NCBI GenBank assembly: GCA_021405315.1
Contig: QWIH01000019.1
Span: 1 to 64,000, forward strand
Reading direction: 5' to 3'
DNA: 64,000 nt
Source: Leptolyngbya sp. PLA1
GTDB taxonomy: Bacteria; Planctomycetota; Phycisphaerae; Phycisphaerales; UBA1924
A program made the position numbers and the translations under genes. Positions 46,140-56,413 of the stretch are shown piece by piece. The notes below the pieces were generated by a model that saw only the letters and a list, made by a program, of their open reading frames with translations, had not been told where the DNA came from and searched no databases. Positions within the stretch are counted from its first letter, which is position 1. The number at the start of each line of letters is the position of its first letter.

Positions 46140-46175
46140 ACGAGAAGTTCTGCTGGTGTCCTGTTACCCCGACTT
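46140..46175 (+). repeat. Right attachment-site remnant: decayed tRNA-Pro 3' end
   Basis: ACGAGAAG (46140-46147), then a diverged stretch three bases shorter than in the tRNA, then TCCTGTTACCCCGACTT (46159-46175), one mismatch from the tRNA end. It has no 5' half and cannot be a functional tRNA. It is followed by a strong terminator, probably the original tRNA terminator displaced by the insertion. Confidence 0.6.
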
Positions 46176-46183
46176 GCCTCACC

Positions 46184-46217
46184 GGCCCCGCGGCTTGCCC
46201 CGCGGGGCCTTTTCTTT
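46184..46217 (+). terminator. Strong terminator at the right border of the ars island
   Basis: GGCCCCGCGG (46184-46193) pairs perfectly with CCGCGGGGCC (46200-46209) around a 6-nt loop, followed by TTTTCTTT. It would end ars-operon transcription. Confidence 0.9.
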
Positions 46218-46259
46218 GGCCAGCCATACCATCGCACTCGCCCCCGTGCGGAGGTTCGA

Positions 46260-46631
46260 ATGCCAAGCCTTGTCGTCATCGAAGGCCCCGCACAAGGGGC
46301 CATTTTTCCCCTCACCGAGCCCCGCGTGTCCGTCGGGCGGGAGGATAGCTGCACGTTCCAGATCCTCGACCCCCTCGTCTCGCGCCAGCACCTCCAGGTG
46401 AAGTTCGACGAGCGGCTCGGCACGCACGTCGCCGGCGACTACCGCAGTGCCCACGGCGTCTTCGTCAACAACAGGCAGATCGTCCTCGATACGCCCCTCG
46501 CAGACGGGGACCTCATCCGGATCGGGGGCTCCACGCTGGTCTACCTCACCGCCAATCACCCAGACGCGGCGACCGCCGCCGCCGCGGCCAAGAAGCTGGG
46601 CGAGTGGAAGCGTTCGACGCTCATGCCCTAG
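46260..46631 (+). CDS. Stand-alone FHA-domain protein
   Basis: A 123-residue single FHA domain: VSVGREDSC (GR about 26-27), VSRQHLQVKF (S-R-x-H), HGVFVNNRQI in the NG-loop position and LADGDLIRIGG. The usual SxNG is altered to SAHGVFVN. The last 20 residues are Ala/Lys-rich. It probably reads threonine phosphorylation by a kinase; a large kinase gene is convergent immediately downstream. GGAGG lies 6 bases before the ATG. It lies just outside the ars island. Confidence 0.88.
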   Translation: MPSLVVIEGPAQGAIFPLTEPRVSVGREDSCTFQILDPLVSRQHLQVKFDERLGTHVAGDYRSAHGVFVNNRQIVLDTPLADGDLIRIGGSTLVYLTANHPDAATAAAAAKKLGEWKRSTLMP

Positions 46632-46670
46632 GGCCGCGCGTCGATCCGTCGTGCCCGCCCCGCAGCGCCG

Positions 46671-49439
46671 TCATCGCCCGGGCGGGAACTTGTCCTTCCA
46701 TTCCTCGGTGAAGTTCACGATCACGTCGATCTTTGTCGCGCGTTCGTTCTCCCCGCTCAGCACGAGCATCAGCCGCCCGTCCGGCGCCATGTTCGCGCTG
46801 CGGTGCTCGTGGTCCTTGATGCTGTAGAGCACCTTTGACTCAGAGACTGAAAAACTCGGCTGGGTCCGCACCGGCACGCTCACCAACTGCATGTCCATGT
46901 CGAAGTAGCGAAGCTCCTTGCCGTCCCGGCTCCACCAGCCACTCCCCGAGACCCCGCCCGACGACACCCGTGTGCGACCGCCGAGGGCATCCCCCGTGCC
47001 CGCCCCGGGGGCGCCGAAGCGCTGCACGTACAACTCGCGCTGACCTGATTCGTCGGAGGTGAACGAAAGCCACTCGCCGTCGGCGGAGAATCGCAGCCCT
47101 TCCTCCACCGCCGGCGAGTTGAGGTACGCACTCGCCGTCCACGCCGCCGAGCCCGGCTCCTGTTCCAGCATGATCACGTCGGTGGTGTTCTTCGTCAGGT
47201 CCACCTGCAGCACCGCCAGCGTCTTCCCGTCGGGCGACCAGTCCATCGGAAACAGCAGCGTCTGCCCGCGGCTGTCCGAATACAGCTTCTCCGCGTCGCC
47301 CGACCCGTCCGCCCGATGCGCGAAGACCGAGGCCGCGTCGTTCGTGATCGTTCCGTACGCGATCCGCCGCCCGTCCCGACTCCAGCACGCCGTGTCGAGC
47401 AGCGGCTCCGGCGCGAGAATCCGGCTGAACGTCCGTCGGGCCAGGTCGTACACCCACAGTTGCGTCTGGAGTTCCGCATCGTCGAGCGACTCCATCATCG
47501 TGACAATGCGTCCCCCGTCCGGCGAAAAGGCGACGCTCCCGTACGCCCGCGGCGGCGCCGCGATCGGCTGCATCTGGCCCTGCTCGTCAATCCACGCCAG
47601 CCTCCGCGTCGACACGTCACCGGAGGCCGTGGTTCTCGCGAGCGTGCCGGTCTTGGAGACATGGAACACAGACCGCAGCCCGCCGCTCAGCACGGTCACC
47701 GGCTCGCCAACGAGCTGCAGCGTGCGCGGGTCCAGCCGAGCCGCGATCAGCGGGCCCTGAGTACGACGGGCCACGACGGTGTCGCTCCCGACCAACTTGG
47801 CGCTCCCGGCATTTGCGAGCAGAGGTGTCCGTGATCCCGATTCCAGGTCCACGATCTCCACACGCTCCTTGATCAACTCGCCGACGAGCGTCCAGCGCGT
47901 CGCGAGGATCGACTTCCCGGGCACGAGCGGGCTGATCTCGCCCCAGTTATCGATCTCCCTCGCCTTGTCCACCTGCAGCACCACGCGAGGCTCTCCCCCT
48001 CCCGCGGGCACCGCCAGAATGCTCTGCTGCCAGCCCGCCGCGAGCACGATCTCCCGATCCGAGGACCAGCACAGGCTGAAGAAGCCACCCGGGGGCAGTT
48101 CGCACAGCGTTTCGGGAGAGCCGACCGGCCGGCCCTCGTCGAGCGCGAGCTTCCGGAGCGCGAACTTGCTCGCCGCGCGGTCCTTGGCCGCGCAGAACGC
48201 GATCCAGCGTCCGTCCGGCGAGAGGGCCGCCGCCCAGGCGCCCTCCGTGCCGTCGATCACCTTGACCTCGTCCCGGTCGAGGCGGCGCACCACCAGCACC
48301 CCGCTGGGCTTGAGACTGTCCGCCTCCAGATCCGGCCAGGCCCTGTAGATCACGAACCGCGCGTCCGGTGCGATCCCGGCGACGGAGTCGAGCGCCGGCG
48401 CGGCGGGCACCGATGCCGAGACGTGAAACGTCTGCGCCGGCGCGGGGGACGCGGGACGCACGAGGGTCCGGCCTATCAACAGCCCCGCCGTGAGCACCGC
48501 CGCCGCACCCAGCGTGAGGAGGCCCGCATGAAGCCCGCGAGCCCGCGTGGTCTCGGTGGCACGTTCGGTCAGCCACTCCTGCCCGCCGATCGCCCGCTCC
48601 AGCGTCAGCCGGGCGTCACCGATGTCGTGCAGGCGGTTCCGGCGGTCCTTGGTCAGGCAGTGCATCAGCAGATCACGCACGCGCGCCGGGGTGTTTGCCG
48701 GCAGCAGCGCCCAGCCGGGCTCGCGGTGCAGGATCGCCCCCAGCGAGTCCGTCACCGTCTCACCGGGAAACGGTCCCGCGCCGGTCAGCATCTCGTAGAG
48801 CACGCATCCGAACGAGAAGATGTCCGATCGCTTGTCCACCGCCTTGCCGCGTGCCTGCTCGGGGCTCATGTACCCCGCCGTGCCCATGATCGCGCCGGGG
48901 ATTGTGGGCGAGCCGACCGGCATCGTGGGTGAGTCCGCCGCCCCCAGCGCCGCGGACGAGCCGCCGCTCTCCGCAGACCGCGCCAGCCCGAAGTCCAGGA
49001 CCTTGAGCACGCCGTCGGCTGTGACCATCACGTTGGCCGGCTTCAGATCGCGGTGGATGACGCCCTTCTCGTGCGCCGCCTCGAGCGCCTCGCTGATCTG
49101 CTTCGCGAGCGTGAGCGCCTCGCCCACCGGGATCGGGCCCGTCGAGAGCCGGTCCGCGAGCGTCTCACCCTCCACGTACTCCAGGATCAGGTACTGATTC
49201 CCGCCCGCTTCCTCGAGCCCGTAGATCGCCCCGATGCCGGGGTGGTTCAACGAGGCCAGCACCTTGGCTTCCCGCTGAAAGCGGGCAAGCCGGTCGGGGT
49301 CCTGCGCCAGGTGCGCGGGCAGTGCCTTGATCGCCACGTGCCGCTCCAGCCGCGTGTCCCGCGCGAGATAGACCTCCCCCATGCCGCCCCGGCCGAGTTC
49401 ACGTTCGATCTTGTATGGGCCAATCTCGGGGGGGGGCAT
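46671..49439 (-). CDS. Ser/Thr protein kinase with extracytoplasmic propeller-like sensor
   Basis: A 922-residue one-pass membrane kinase. Kinase domain about 8-280: glycine loop [14 protein letters not shown], catalytic Lys in [27 protein letters not shown], then an insertion rich in Ser/Pro/Thr and [14 protein letters not shown] transmembrane segment ([20 protein letters not shown]) follows at about 315. The ~580-residue outer part has TolB/WD40-like repeats ([53 protein letters not shown]). Start ATG 49439 ([19 protein letters not shown]). It converges with the FHA gene; a functional link is possible but unproven. Confidence 0.94.
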   Translation of the reverse strand: MPPPEIGPYKIERELGRGGMGEVYLARDTRLERHVAIKALPAHLAQDPDRLARFQREAKVLASLNHPGIGAIYGLEEAGGNQYLILEYVEGETLADRLSTGPIPVGEALTLAKQISEALEAAHEKGVIHRDLKPANVMVTADGVLKVLDFGLARSAESGGSSAALGAADSPTMPVGSPTIPGAIMGTAGYMSPEQARGKAVDKRSDIFSFGCVLYEMLTGAGPFPGETVTDSLGAILHREPGWALLPANTPARVRDLLMHCLTKDRRNRLHDIGDARLTLERAIGGQEWLTERATETTRARGLHAGLLTLGAAAVLTAGLLIGRTLVRPASPAPAQTFHVSASVPAAPALDSVAGIAPDARFVIYRAWPDLEADSLKPSGVLVVRRLDRDEVKVIDGTEGAWAAALSPDGRWIAFCAAKDRAASKFALRKLALDEGRPVGSPETLCELPPGGFFSLCWSSDREIVLAAGWQQSILAVPAGGGEPRVVLQVDKAREIDNWGEISPLVPGKSILATRWTLVGELIKERVEIVDLESGSRTPLLANAGSAKLVGSDTVVARRTQGPLIAARLDPRTLQLVGEPVTVLSGGLRSVFHVSKTGTLARTTASGDVSTRRLAWIDEQGQMQPIAAPPRAYGSVAFSPDGGRIVTMMESLDDAELQTQLWVYDLARRTFSRILAPEPLLDTACWSRDGRRIAYGTITNDAASVFAHRADGSGDAEKLYSDSRGQTLLFPMDWSPDGKTLAVLQVDLTKNTTDVIMLEQEPGSAAWTASAYLNSPAVEEGLRFSADGEWLSFTSDESGQRELYVQRFGAPGAGTGDALGGRTRVSSGGVSGSGWWSRDGKELRYFDMDMQLVSVPVRTQPSFSVSESKVLYSIKDHEHRSANMAPDGRLMLVLSGENERATKIDVIVNFTEEWKDKFPPGR

Positions 49440-49585
49440 GAGCGCGGAGTGTACTCGATCCCGGGACCCCGGAACCGCCGCAACCGTCCGGCTCCCCCTC
49501 CGGCATCCGTTCTCCGGGAGCGGGGTTCCGCACGGGCGGGTAGCATGGCGTCGCCCCAGCACCTGCCGGGGGCGAGGAGAAGACC

Positions 49586-50731
49586 ATGCGACGCACCCAC
49601 GCACTTGCACTGGCCGGGGCCGCATGCATCGCGGCGTCGGCGCACGCCCAGTACACCTTCACGACCATCGCCCCGCCCGGCGCCTATGTCAACGGGTTCT
49701 ACGCCGGGACACTGAACAACCGGGGCGAAGTGGTGTTCGCCGGGAACAACACGCCCTTCGGGAGTTCCATCCGCAGCGAGAGCATCGTGCGGGCAGACGG
49801 CGTGACCACCACCGTCATAGCGACCAGCGCCCAACTCTCAAACAGCGCGTTCAACGCGCCCGACATCAACTGCGACGGTGAGGTGGCCTTCCGCGCCGTC
49901 TTCGGGGCGAGCAACGGATGCTTCAAAGGTACCGGCGGTCCCCTCACCACCATTGCCACCGCCACCAACGGCATCGACGGTCGGAACATCGACGACGACG
50001 GCACCGTTGCCTTCACCGACAACTTCATCGGCGTCCGAATGGGGAACGGCGGCACGCCCGCCACCATCCAGGCCCGAAACACCGGCGAGGGATTCGGCAC
50101 CGACCCCGACATCCGCGGTGGCGCCGTCGTCTATGACTACTTCCTCGCCAACGGTGATTCGGAAATCCGCGTGTTCTCCGGCGGCACCATCACCACCATC
50201 GCGACAGCCACCTCCGCGCTCGGATTCGTCCAGGGCCCGAGGGTCAGCCACGCTGGGGACATCACGTTCTTCTCGCAGGACTCGGCCGGCACGTCGTTCC
50301 TCAATGTCTACGCCGCGGGGGTCACGACCCCGCGCGTCGACACCCTCGGCCCGTTCTTCCAGTTCCCAGGCCCCTTTGAACTCAACCACTACGGCGTCCT
50401 CGCCTTCGCTGCCACCCGGGACGACTTCATCGCCGGAATCTACACGGGGCCGAATCCCGCCACCGACGCCGTCATCGAAACAGGTGCCCTGCTCGGCGGG
50501 CGGACCGTCATCGGCCTCAACCTCGGCGGCCTCAACGACCGCGGTCAGATCTCCTTCGCCGCGGCGTTCTCCGACGGAACCTACGGCATGTACCGGGCGG
50601 ATCCCGCCATTCTCACCCCGGACCCCTGCGTGCCCGCGCCGGCGGGGCTCGCGACGGTCGCGCTGGCGCTGGCTACCTCGGGCAGACGCCAACGCCGCGC
50701 GAGCCCCGTCCCCCACGGTCCTTCATGCTGA
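49586..50731 (+). CDS. Secreted repeat protein with PEP-CTERM-like tail
   Basis: A 381-residue protein. Signal peptide 1-21 (AACIAASAHAQ). The body repeats the pattern LNNRGEVVFAGN, INCDGEVAFRAV, IDDDGTVAFTDN, VSHAGDITFFSQ, LNHYGVLAFAAT, LNDRGQISFAAA, probably blades of a propeller. The C terminus has CVPAPAGLATVALALAT then SGRRQRR, the VPAP/hydrophobic/basic tail, followed by a short extension ASPVPHGPSC. GAGGAG lies shortly before the ATG. It shares its repeat with 11609-12637. A surface role is inferred; the ligand is unknown. Confidence 0.78.
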   Translation: MRRTHALALAGAACIAASAHAQYTFTTIAPPGAYVNGFYAGTLNNRGEVVFAGNNTPFGSSIRSESIVRADGVTTTVIATSAQLSNSAFNAPDINCDGEVAFRAVFGASNGCFKGTGGPLTTIATATNGIDGRNIDDDGTVAFTDNFIGVRMGNGGTPATIQARNTGEGFGTDPDIRGGAVVYDYFLANGDSEIRVFSGGTITTIATATSALGFVQGPRVSHAGDITFFSQDSAGTSFLNVYAAGVTTPRVDTLGPFFQFPGPFELNHYGVLAFAATRDDFIAGIYTGPNPATDAVIETGALLGGRTVIGLNLGGLNDRGQISFAAAFSDGTYGMYRADPAILTPDPCVPAPAGLATVALALATSGRRQRRASPVPHGPSC

Positions 50732-50826
50732 CGGAACGACCCGCGAGCCCCCTCTCCATGAGAGGAATCGGGAGTGCCGCCGCGGGCTCGAGGCCTCGTC
50801 GGCGACGGACTCGCTGAGGAGCCGCC

Positions 50827-51648
50827 ATGGACACGTCACGCCGTCTGCTGCTCGCCTCCGCCCCGGTGATGTGTGCAGCCACGCTCGTCCCGGGGCTCGC
50901 GGGGATGCCGCGCGCCTTCGCGGTGTCTCGGGGCCCCGCCGGGTCCGAACCCTGGCCGGAGTTTCCGCGTCAGCGCCCGGAGATCGTCCGCGAGTTCGTG
51001 GGGGCCGCTCATCGCGACATCAACAGGGTGACCGAGTTGCTTGACGCGCACCCCGCCCTCGTCAACGCAGCGTGGGACTGGGGGTACGGTGACTGGGAAA
51101 CGGCGCTCGGGGCCGCCGCCCACACCGGCAGGCGGAGCATCGCGGACCTCCTCCTGAGCCGGGGGGCACGCCCGGACCTCTTCGCCGCCGCGATGCTCGG
51201 ACACACCGCCGTGCTCAGGGCCATCATCTCGGCGTCTCCGGGAATCGAGCGCACCCCGGGGCCCCACGGGATCACCCTTCTCGCGCACGCTCGCGCCGGG
51301 GGCGAGGCAGCCACGGACGCCGCCGCCTATCTCGAGTCGCTCCCGGGTGCCGACGAGCGACCACCAACCCAACCCCTCGACGCGGAGCAGATGCAGGAGT
51401 ATGTGGGTCGGGATCGGGGCGACGGGTCCTCCCCTGTGTTCGCGGACGTGGCCCTGAGTCGCACCGGCGACCTCACGCTCGCCGTAAACGGCGCGACCCC
51501 GGCCTTCCTGCGATACGCCGGAGACGACCGCTTCTTCCCTTCCGGCGCCCCGGCGGTCCGAGTCGCGTTCACCCGCGAGCGGCTCAGGGTGTGCGCCTTC
51601 TCCATCATCGATCACGAGACCGTGTTTTCCGCGAGGCTCGCCCCCTAG
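50827..51648 (+). CDS. Exported ankyrin-repeat protein
   Basis: A 273-residue protein with an N-terminal Arg-containing signal (MDTSRRLLLASAPVMCAATL), which has an RR pair but not a full Tat motif. Residues about 55-165 carry two to three ankyrin-like repeats (INRVTELLDAHPALVNAAWD, ETALGAAAHTGRRSIADLLL, RPDLFAAAMLGHTAVLRAII). The C-terminal part (VALSRTGDLTLAVNG onward) is a small unrecognised beta domain. It lies 95 bases after the repeat protein on the same strand. Function is unknown. Confidence 0.75.
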   Translation: MDTSRRLLLASAPVMCAATLVPGLAGMPRAFAVSRGPAGSEPWPEFPRQRPEIVREFVGAAHRDINRVTELLDAHPALVNAAWDWGYGDWETALGAAAHTGRRSIADLLLSRGARPDLFAAAMLGHTAVLRAIISASPGIERTPGPHGITLLAHARAGGEAATDAAAYLESLPGADERPPTQPLDAEQMQEYVGRDRGDGSSPVFADVALSRTGDLTLAVNGATPAFLRYAGDDRFFPSGAPAVRVAFTRERLRVCAFSIIDHETVFSARLAP

Positions 51649-51694
51649 GCCCTGCGCGAGCCTCGGCGTTGCTCTCGCACGCGAGCGCCGCGCA

Positions 51695-52381
51695 TCACCC
51701 GCGCGCCCCCTCCGCCTCCGGGCATGACAGGCTCGCGCTGTACATCCCCGAGCGGTCAAAGCAGCATGGCCGACGCTTCCCCTTCGCCAGCATGTCGCAC
51801 GTCGCCTCCACCCGCTTCGCCCGCGTCTCCTCACGCTTGGGCGACGTGATCCAGTGCACGAAATCACGTCGCGCCGCCGGCGTGATGTCGGCCCACGCCG
51901 CACGCACCCTCGCGCCCGCCGCCCCGAGCGCCCGGCGGAGGTCGCCGGGCACTCGCGGCTCGGGTTCCGATGTCCGGGCAGTCATCTGGACATGCACCAC
52001 GTCTCCCGCCGCCACACCCGCACCCAGCCGCAGCGCGCGCCCGACCTTCATCCAGTGCCCGCCGCGCCCGTCAGGCTCCAGCGTGGTCCGAAACCGCCTT
52101 CCACTCACTGCCCCCGCGACGGCCACCTGCCCGCGAGAAGGCAACTGCGCACTGGCCCCGTGCGGCAGCACCAGAAACGCCCAGGAGACTCGCCTCCCCG
52201 GTTCCGCGCGAGGCGTGCACAGCACCGCCTCGAACGAAATCTCGGCCCCGGCGTTCGCTCCGCGAAGGCCCCCGCCGGTTGCGCGCCGCCCGACCGGTCG
52301 TCCATCAGGCGCACCCGCACCGAGCGGCCCGCCCCGCACGCCCGTCTTCTTCTCCCGGCCCGCCCGCTTTCGAGGTGCCAT
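51695..52381 (-). CDS. DUF1905/YdeI-OmpD-associated-type protein
   Basis: A 228-residue protein with a basic N-terminal ~40 residues. It then reads FEAVLCTPRAEPGRRVSWAF, LPSRGQVAVAGAVSGRRFRT and KVGRALRLGAGVAAGDVVHV, as in DUF1905 domains, followed by a YdeI/OmpD-associated helical end (ITPAARRDFVHWITSPKREE, TRAKRVEATCDMLAKGKRRP). Proteins of this build are widespread and of unproven role. The start is ATG 52381; the N-terminal extension is unlike the family and an internal start is possible. Confidence 0.8.
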   Translation of the reverse strand: MAPRKRAGREKKTGVRGGPLGAGAPDGRPVGRRATGGGLRGANAGAEISFEAVLCTPRAEPGRRVSWAFLVLPHGASAQLPSRGQVAVAGAVSGRRFRTTLEPDGRGGHWMKVGRALRLGAGVAAGDVVHVQMTARTSEPEPRVPGDLRRALGAAGARVRAAWADITPAARRDFVHWITSPKREETRAKRVEATCDMLAKGKRRPCCFDRSGMYSASLSCPEAEGARG

Positions 52382-52508
52382 CTGCCCCGCCCCTCCACAC
52401 AAGCCCGTCGCGCCCGAGGCCGACGAGGCGCCCTGCACCGGCCGCAGCCCCGCAAACCCACGCCCGTGAAGCGCCGGAACATGGCGCCGTCCGGACCACG
52501 CACCACTC

Positions 52509-55490
52509 TCAATCGCGCCCCGGGGTCTTCTCGGCCGGCGCCGCCGCGCTGAACTCCCACTCACCGGATCCGATCTCGACCACGACCTCCGACCCGTCTC
52601 GCCTCACCACGCGTGCCCCCGCGACCCGCTCGATGGGCACGCCCCCTTCGCGCAGCGAGTTCACGTCCCTCGTCGGCACGTGCACCCTCGCCGCGACATT
52701 CGCAGGGATCCGAACCTTCAGCGTCAGGTGGTCATCGCCCAAGCGCCAGTGCGTCGCGATCTCACCCCGCACACTGCGAAACGACGCCCGCGCCCACGAC
52801 AGCCCCCCGCCGATCCGGGGCCGGATCGTGCACCTGCCAAACCCCGGCTCGTCCGCTCGAATCCCGCCCACTCCCGTGAACAGCCACTCGCCGCACGAGC
52901 CGAGCGCGTAGTGGTTGAACGAGTTCATGCCCGGATCGTTCATCCCCTGCTCCGGAGTCCAGCCGTTCCAGCGCTCCCAGATCGTTGTGGCCCCGTGCTT
53001 CACGCTGAAGAGCCACGACGGGAACTCGTCCTGCATCAACAGTCGGTACGCCGCGTCGGGGTGGCCCGCGTCGTCCAGCGTGGGGAGCAGCAGCCCCACG
53101 CCGATGAACCCCGTGCTCAGCCGCCAACCCCTTTTCTCGAGGTCGCGCAGCAGGTGCCCCGCCGCCGCCTTCCGCTTCTCCTCCGGCACCAGGTCAAACG
53201 CCAGCGCGAGCAGATACGACGTCTGAGTCCCGTTCGCCACCGTGCCATCGTCCGCCACGTACTTCGCGGCGAACGCCCGCCTCACCTCGGTGAACAGCCC
53301 CCGGTACTCCTCGGCACGATCCGTCTGCCCCAGCGCTCCGTACGACCGTGCCAGCAGGTCCGCGGACCGTGCGAAGTACGCCGTGCCGATCAGGTCTTTG
53401 GGCGTCTCCGCATCGATCGACAGCCAGTCGCCATAGTCGTTCCCGCGGTCCCTGTCGCGGACGAGCCCCGTGCTGTGGGCCCGGCACCACTCCACCCATG
53501 CCCTCATGCTCCCGATGTTCCGTTCGAGGATCCTCCGGTCCCCGTACACCTCATGGAGGGTCCAGGGCACGATCACCCCCGCATCCGCCCACGCGGGCGT
53601 GCCGTAGCTCAGCCCTTTCATCACCGGCGCTACGTCCGAGTGTGCGCCGTCCGCCCGCTGCGCGTCGCGTACGTCCACCATCCACTTCGTCATGAAGGGC
53701 GCAACGTTCGCCACACGCGCCGCCGTCGGGATGAACGCCTGCGCGTCTCCCATCCATCCCATGCGCTCGTCCCGCTGCGGACAGTCCGTCGGGATGCTCA
53801 GGTAGTTGCCCCGCAGCCCCCACACGATGTTCGAATAGAGCCGGTTCAGCCTCTCGTCCGAACACTCAAACTCGCCGGTGGGGGGGAGGTCGCTGCCCAG
53901 CACCAGCCCCTCCACCGCCCCGACCTCCGGCGCCGCCGCCAGGCCGCTCAGCTCCACGTACCGGAACCCGTGGAACGTGAACCGTGGCGCCCAGGTCTCC
54001 GCCCCTTCCCCGCGGCAGATGTACGCGTCCGTCGCCGCCGCCCCGCGCAGATTCTCCAGATAGAGCGTCCCGTCCGCGTTCAGCATCTCCGCGTGCCGCA
54101 GCGTCACCACGCGACCCGCCTCGCCGCGCACCGTGATCCGCGCGACACCAACCATGTTCTGCCCCAGGTCAAACACCCACCGCCCGGGAGCCGCCTCGCG
54201 CACGCTCCGCGCGGGCAGCCGCTCCAGCACCCTCACCGGCCGGTCCGGGGCATTCTCGATCGCCACCGACTCCGTGCGCGTGCTCACGGGCGACCACCCG
54301 CCTCCCGTCGCCCGCTCCGCACCCGGCGTGCACCACCCGGGCACCTCGCCCCGTGCGTCGTGCACCTCCCCGTCCATGATGTCCGACACGATGATCGGCC
54401 CGTCGTGCCGCTCCCACGCTGCGTCGCTCACGATCCGTTCCGTTGTCCCGTCCTCGTAGGCAATCTCGAGCTGCGCCAGCACGCCCGGCACACTCCCGTA
54501 GAACTCCCGCGCGTGAAACAGCCCCGCTCGCCCCGCATACCACCCCGGGCCCGCCATGAACCCCACCACGTTCTCCCCCGGACGAAGATCGTCCGTCACG
54601 TCGTACGTCTGCCCATGCACCCGCACGCGGTAGTCCGTCCACCCCGGCGCCAGCCACGCATCTCCCACGCGCTCCCCGTTCAGCCACGGCTCGTACACCC
54701 CGAGCGCCGTGGCGTACAGCCTCGCGTGCCGCACCGGCTTCTCGATCATGAACACCCGCCTCACGTAGGGCAGCCTCGTGTTGTTCAGCACCGCCGTGCC
54801 GCCCTCCGCCGCCTCCGCCCGCATCTGGATCCCCCCGACCTCATACTCCACCACCAGCCGCTTCTTCACGCCGTACGCCGGGTCAACCCCCATCGCCAGG
54901 TTGCTCGCGACGATCGCCTCGCCCCGTTCCGCCAGGCTTCGCACGACCCCCGTGACGTCCGTCCGCGCCGAGCCGTCCACCGCCGCGTACTCCGCGCGAC
55001 CGATCGTCACCCCGACGCGGCTCGGCCCCGCGTTCATCCATTCCCCCGCCCAGTCCTCCCCGGTCAAAAGCCCCAGCTCCCAGTGCGCACGCTCGCTCCA
55101 TGGGCCCGCGCGCCCTTCGCCGTCCCACGCCCGCACCTGCCAGTAGCACCGCGCCCGGGAGTCCAGCGGCGTGCCCGCGTACTCGATTCCCACCGTTCCC
55201 GCGCTCTCCACCCGCCCCGTGTCCCACAGGTCCGGCTCGCCGCGCATCAACAAGTCCGGCGACGACGCCACCATCACGCGGTACGCCGTCTGCCTCGCGC
55301 CGCGCGCCGCCGAGTGCAGCCCCCAGCTCAGGCGAGGCGCTCTCTCGCCGATCCCCAGAGGGTTCTCAAGATATTCGCACCGCAGGTCAACCGCCGTCAA
55401 CTCGGCCGCCGCCGGGGCCTGCCCCGAAGCACGCCACGCCCCCGCGAACAGCATCACCACCACCACCAGCAGCAGTCGGCGCGTACGCAT
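52509..55490 (-). CDS. Secreted alpha-L-rhamnosidase, GH78
   Basis: A 993-residue exported glycoside hydrolase releasing terminal L-rhamnose from polysaccharides or glycosides. Signal peptide to about residue 24 (AGAWRASGQ). N-terminal beta domains (LRCEYLENPLGIGERAPRLS, then SSPDLLMRGEPDLWDTGRVE, and a carbohydrate-binding-like jelly roll with GPGWYAGRAG) precede the (alpha/alpha)6 barrel. The barrel has SIPTDCPQRDERMGWMGDAQ, the characteristic acid motif of GH78, and TTIWERWNGWTPEQG with the second conserved Glu. Start ATG 55490. It suggests use of plant or algal polymers. No other sugar-degradation gene is adjacent. Confidence 0.94.
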   Translation of the reverse strand: MRTRRLLLVVVVMLFAGAWRASGQAPAAAELTAVDLRCEYLENPLGIGERAPRLSWGLHSAARGARQTAYRVMVASSPDLLMRGEPDLWDTGRVESAGTVGIEYAGTPLDSRARCYWQVRAWDGEGRAGPWSERAHWELGLLTGEDWAGEWMNAGPSRVGVTIGRAEYAAVDGSARTDVTGVVRSLAERGEAIVASNLAMGVDPAYGVKKRLVVEYEVGGIQMRAEAAEGGTAVLNNTRLPYVRRVFMIEKPVRHARLYATALGVYEPWLNGERVGDAWLAPGWTDYRVRVHGQTYDVTDDLRPGENVVGFMAGPGWYAGRAGLFHAREFYGSVPGVLAQLEIAYEDGTTERIVSDAAWERHDGPIIVSDIMDGEVHDARGEVPGWCTPGAERATGGGWSPVSTRTESVAIENAPDRPVRVLERLPARSVREAAPGRWVFDLGQNMVGVARITVRGEAGRVVTLRHAEMLNADGTLYLENLRGAAATDAYICRGEGAETWAPRFTFHGFRYVELSGLAAAPEVGAVEGLVLGSDLPPTGEFECSDERLNRLYSNIVWGLRGNYLSIPTDCPQRDERMGWMGDAQAFIPTAARVANVAPFMTKWMVDVRDAQRADGAHSDVAPVMKGLSYGTPAWADAGVIVPWTLHEVYGDRRILERNIGSMRAWVEWCRAHSTGLVRDRDRGNDYGDWLSIDAETPKDLIGTAYFARSADLLARSYGALGQTDRAEEYRGLFTEVRRAFAAKYVADDGTVANGTQTSYLLALAFDLVPEEKRKAAAGHLLRDLEKRGWRLSTGFIGVGLLLPTLDDAGHPDAAYRLLMQDEFPSWLFSVKHGATTIWERWNGWTPEQGMNDPGMNSFNHYALGSCGEWLFTGVGGIRADEPGFGRCTIRPRIGGGLSWARASFRSVRGEIATHWRLGDDHLTLKVRIPANVAARVHVPTRDVNSLREGGVPIERVAGARVVRRDGSEVVVEIGSGEWEFSAAAPAEKTPGRD

Positions 55491-55580
55491 GGGCGGGCCC
55501 CTCCTAGGCGGACCCTGACAGCGTACCCGCCCGGTACCCGCCCGTGCGGCGTCTGATGCGCCGCGCGGGTTCGCCGCGCC

Positions 55581-55805
55581 TCACTTCCCCGTCGGCCTGC
55601 AGGTGGAAAGCTTCAGCGGCAGGTACAGGGGGCACATCCCCAGCGCCGCCGTGGTCAGCATCACCACCCCGACCACCGCCGCCACAATGCCAAGAGCCGC
55701 GCCCTCCATCACCCTCAGCATCGAGAACGCCAGCACCAGCGCCGCGATTCCGATCAGCAGCCTCACCACCCGGTCAGCCCCGCCGACATTCCTGCAACCG
55801 CACAT
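55581..55805 (-). CDS. DUF2892 small inner-membrane protein
   Basis: A 74-residue protein with two hydrophobic segments (RLLIGIAALVLAFSML and AALGIVAAVVGVVMLTTAAL), preceded by CGCRNVGGADRVVR and ended by GMCPLYLPLKLSTC. The NVG-x-x-DR-x-x-R start and the CPLY end are typical of the DUF2892 domain often found with rhodaneses and YeeE sulfur transporters. GGAG lies 8 bases before ATG 55805. It is the last gene after the two YeeE halves, supporting a role in sulfur-compound handling. Confidence 0.85.
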   Translation of the reverse strand: MCGCRNVGGADRVVRLLIGIAALVLAFSMLRVMEGAALGIVAAVVGVVMLTTAALGMCPLYLPLKLSTCRPTGK

Positions 55806-55843
55806 GAGAATCACTCCGTTCGCCCCCGGGTGTCCCGTCCGGG

Positions 55844-56413
55844 TCACGCGACCGCCGCGCGACGCTCCCGCTTCTCCAGCAGCACGAACAGCCCGACCGC
55901 GAACGCCGCCAGCCCCGCGATGAACCACCAGGGCGACACGTGTGTGACGTCCGCAAAGGTGACCTTCCCGAACTTCCACATCGGCTCCACCACCCGGGCG
56001 AGCCACGGGTAGGCCTCGGCGTAGACCGCCGCCCCCACGAGTGCCCCCGCGATGCCGACCGCCGCATCCCGCGAGCCCTGCCCGACCGCCGCCAGGGCCG
56101 TCCCCGGGCAATAGCCCAGCAGCACCATGCCGACGCCGAAGACCAGCCCGCCCCCCGCGTTCATCGCCAGCTCCGCGCTCTTGACGCTGAGGCCCTTGAT
56201 CATGCCCAGTTGCAGCATCGCGTACACGCCGACCGCGCCCACGACGATCGCCGTCAGCATCGTCTTGAGCACGGTGAAGTCCCTGAACCTGAACTGGTTG
56301 ACGATGACGTTGTACCGCGTCACGCCCCCCTTCTGCAGCAGAAAGCCGAACACCAGCCCCGTGATCACACCCATGAGGATCGTCCTCGGATCCGCGAAGA
56401 AATGCTCAAACAT
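55844..56413 (-). CDS. YeeE/YedE-family transporter half, GYCPGT type
   Basis: A 189-residue membrane protein with five to six hydrophobic segments. The family motif with its functional Cys is VLLGYCPGTALAAVGQGSRD (about 98-117). In TsuA, one long chain contains both Cys motifs for thiosulfate passage; here the second motif is on the separate protein encoded just upstream, so the two probably form one transporter. The start at 56413 overlaps the upstream gene by 8 bases. Substrate thiosulfate is an inference from TsuA. Confidence 0.88.
   Translation of the reverse strand: MFEHFFADPRTILMGVITGLVFGFLLQKGGVTRYNVIVNQFRFRDFTVLKTMLTAIVVGAVGVYAMLQLGMIKGLSVKSAELAMNAGGGLVFGVGMVLLGYCPGTALAAVGQGSRDAAVGIAGALVGAAVYAEAYPWLARVVEPMWKFGKVTFADVTHVSPWWFIAGLAAFAVGLFVLLEKRERRAAVA

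Noticed and set aside
46140..46175. A second functional tRNA-Pro
   Set aside because: Only the 3' part is present and its T-arm has diverged, so it is kept as a decayed attachment-site copy.
52680..55556. Plus-strand frame of 958 codons over the rhamnosidase
   Set aside because: Arg/Pro/His-rich antisense shadow; the GH78 gene on the other strand has all its motifs.
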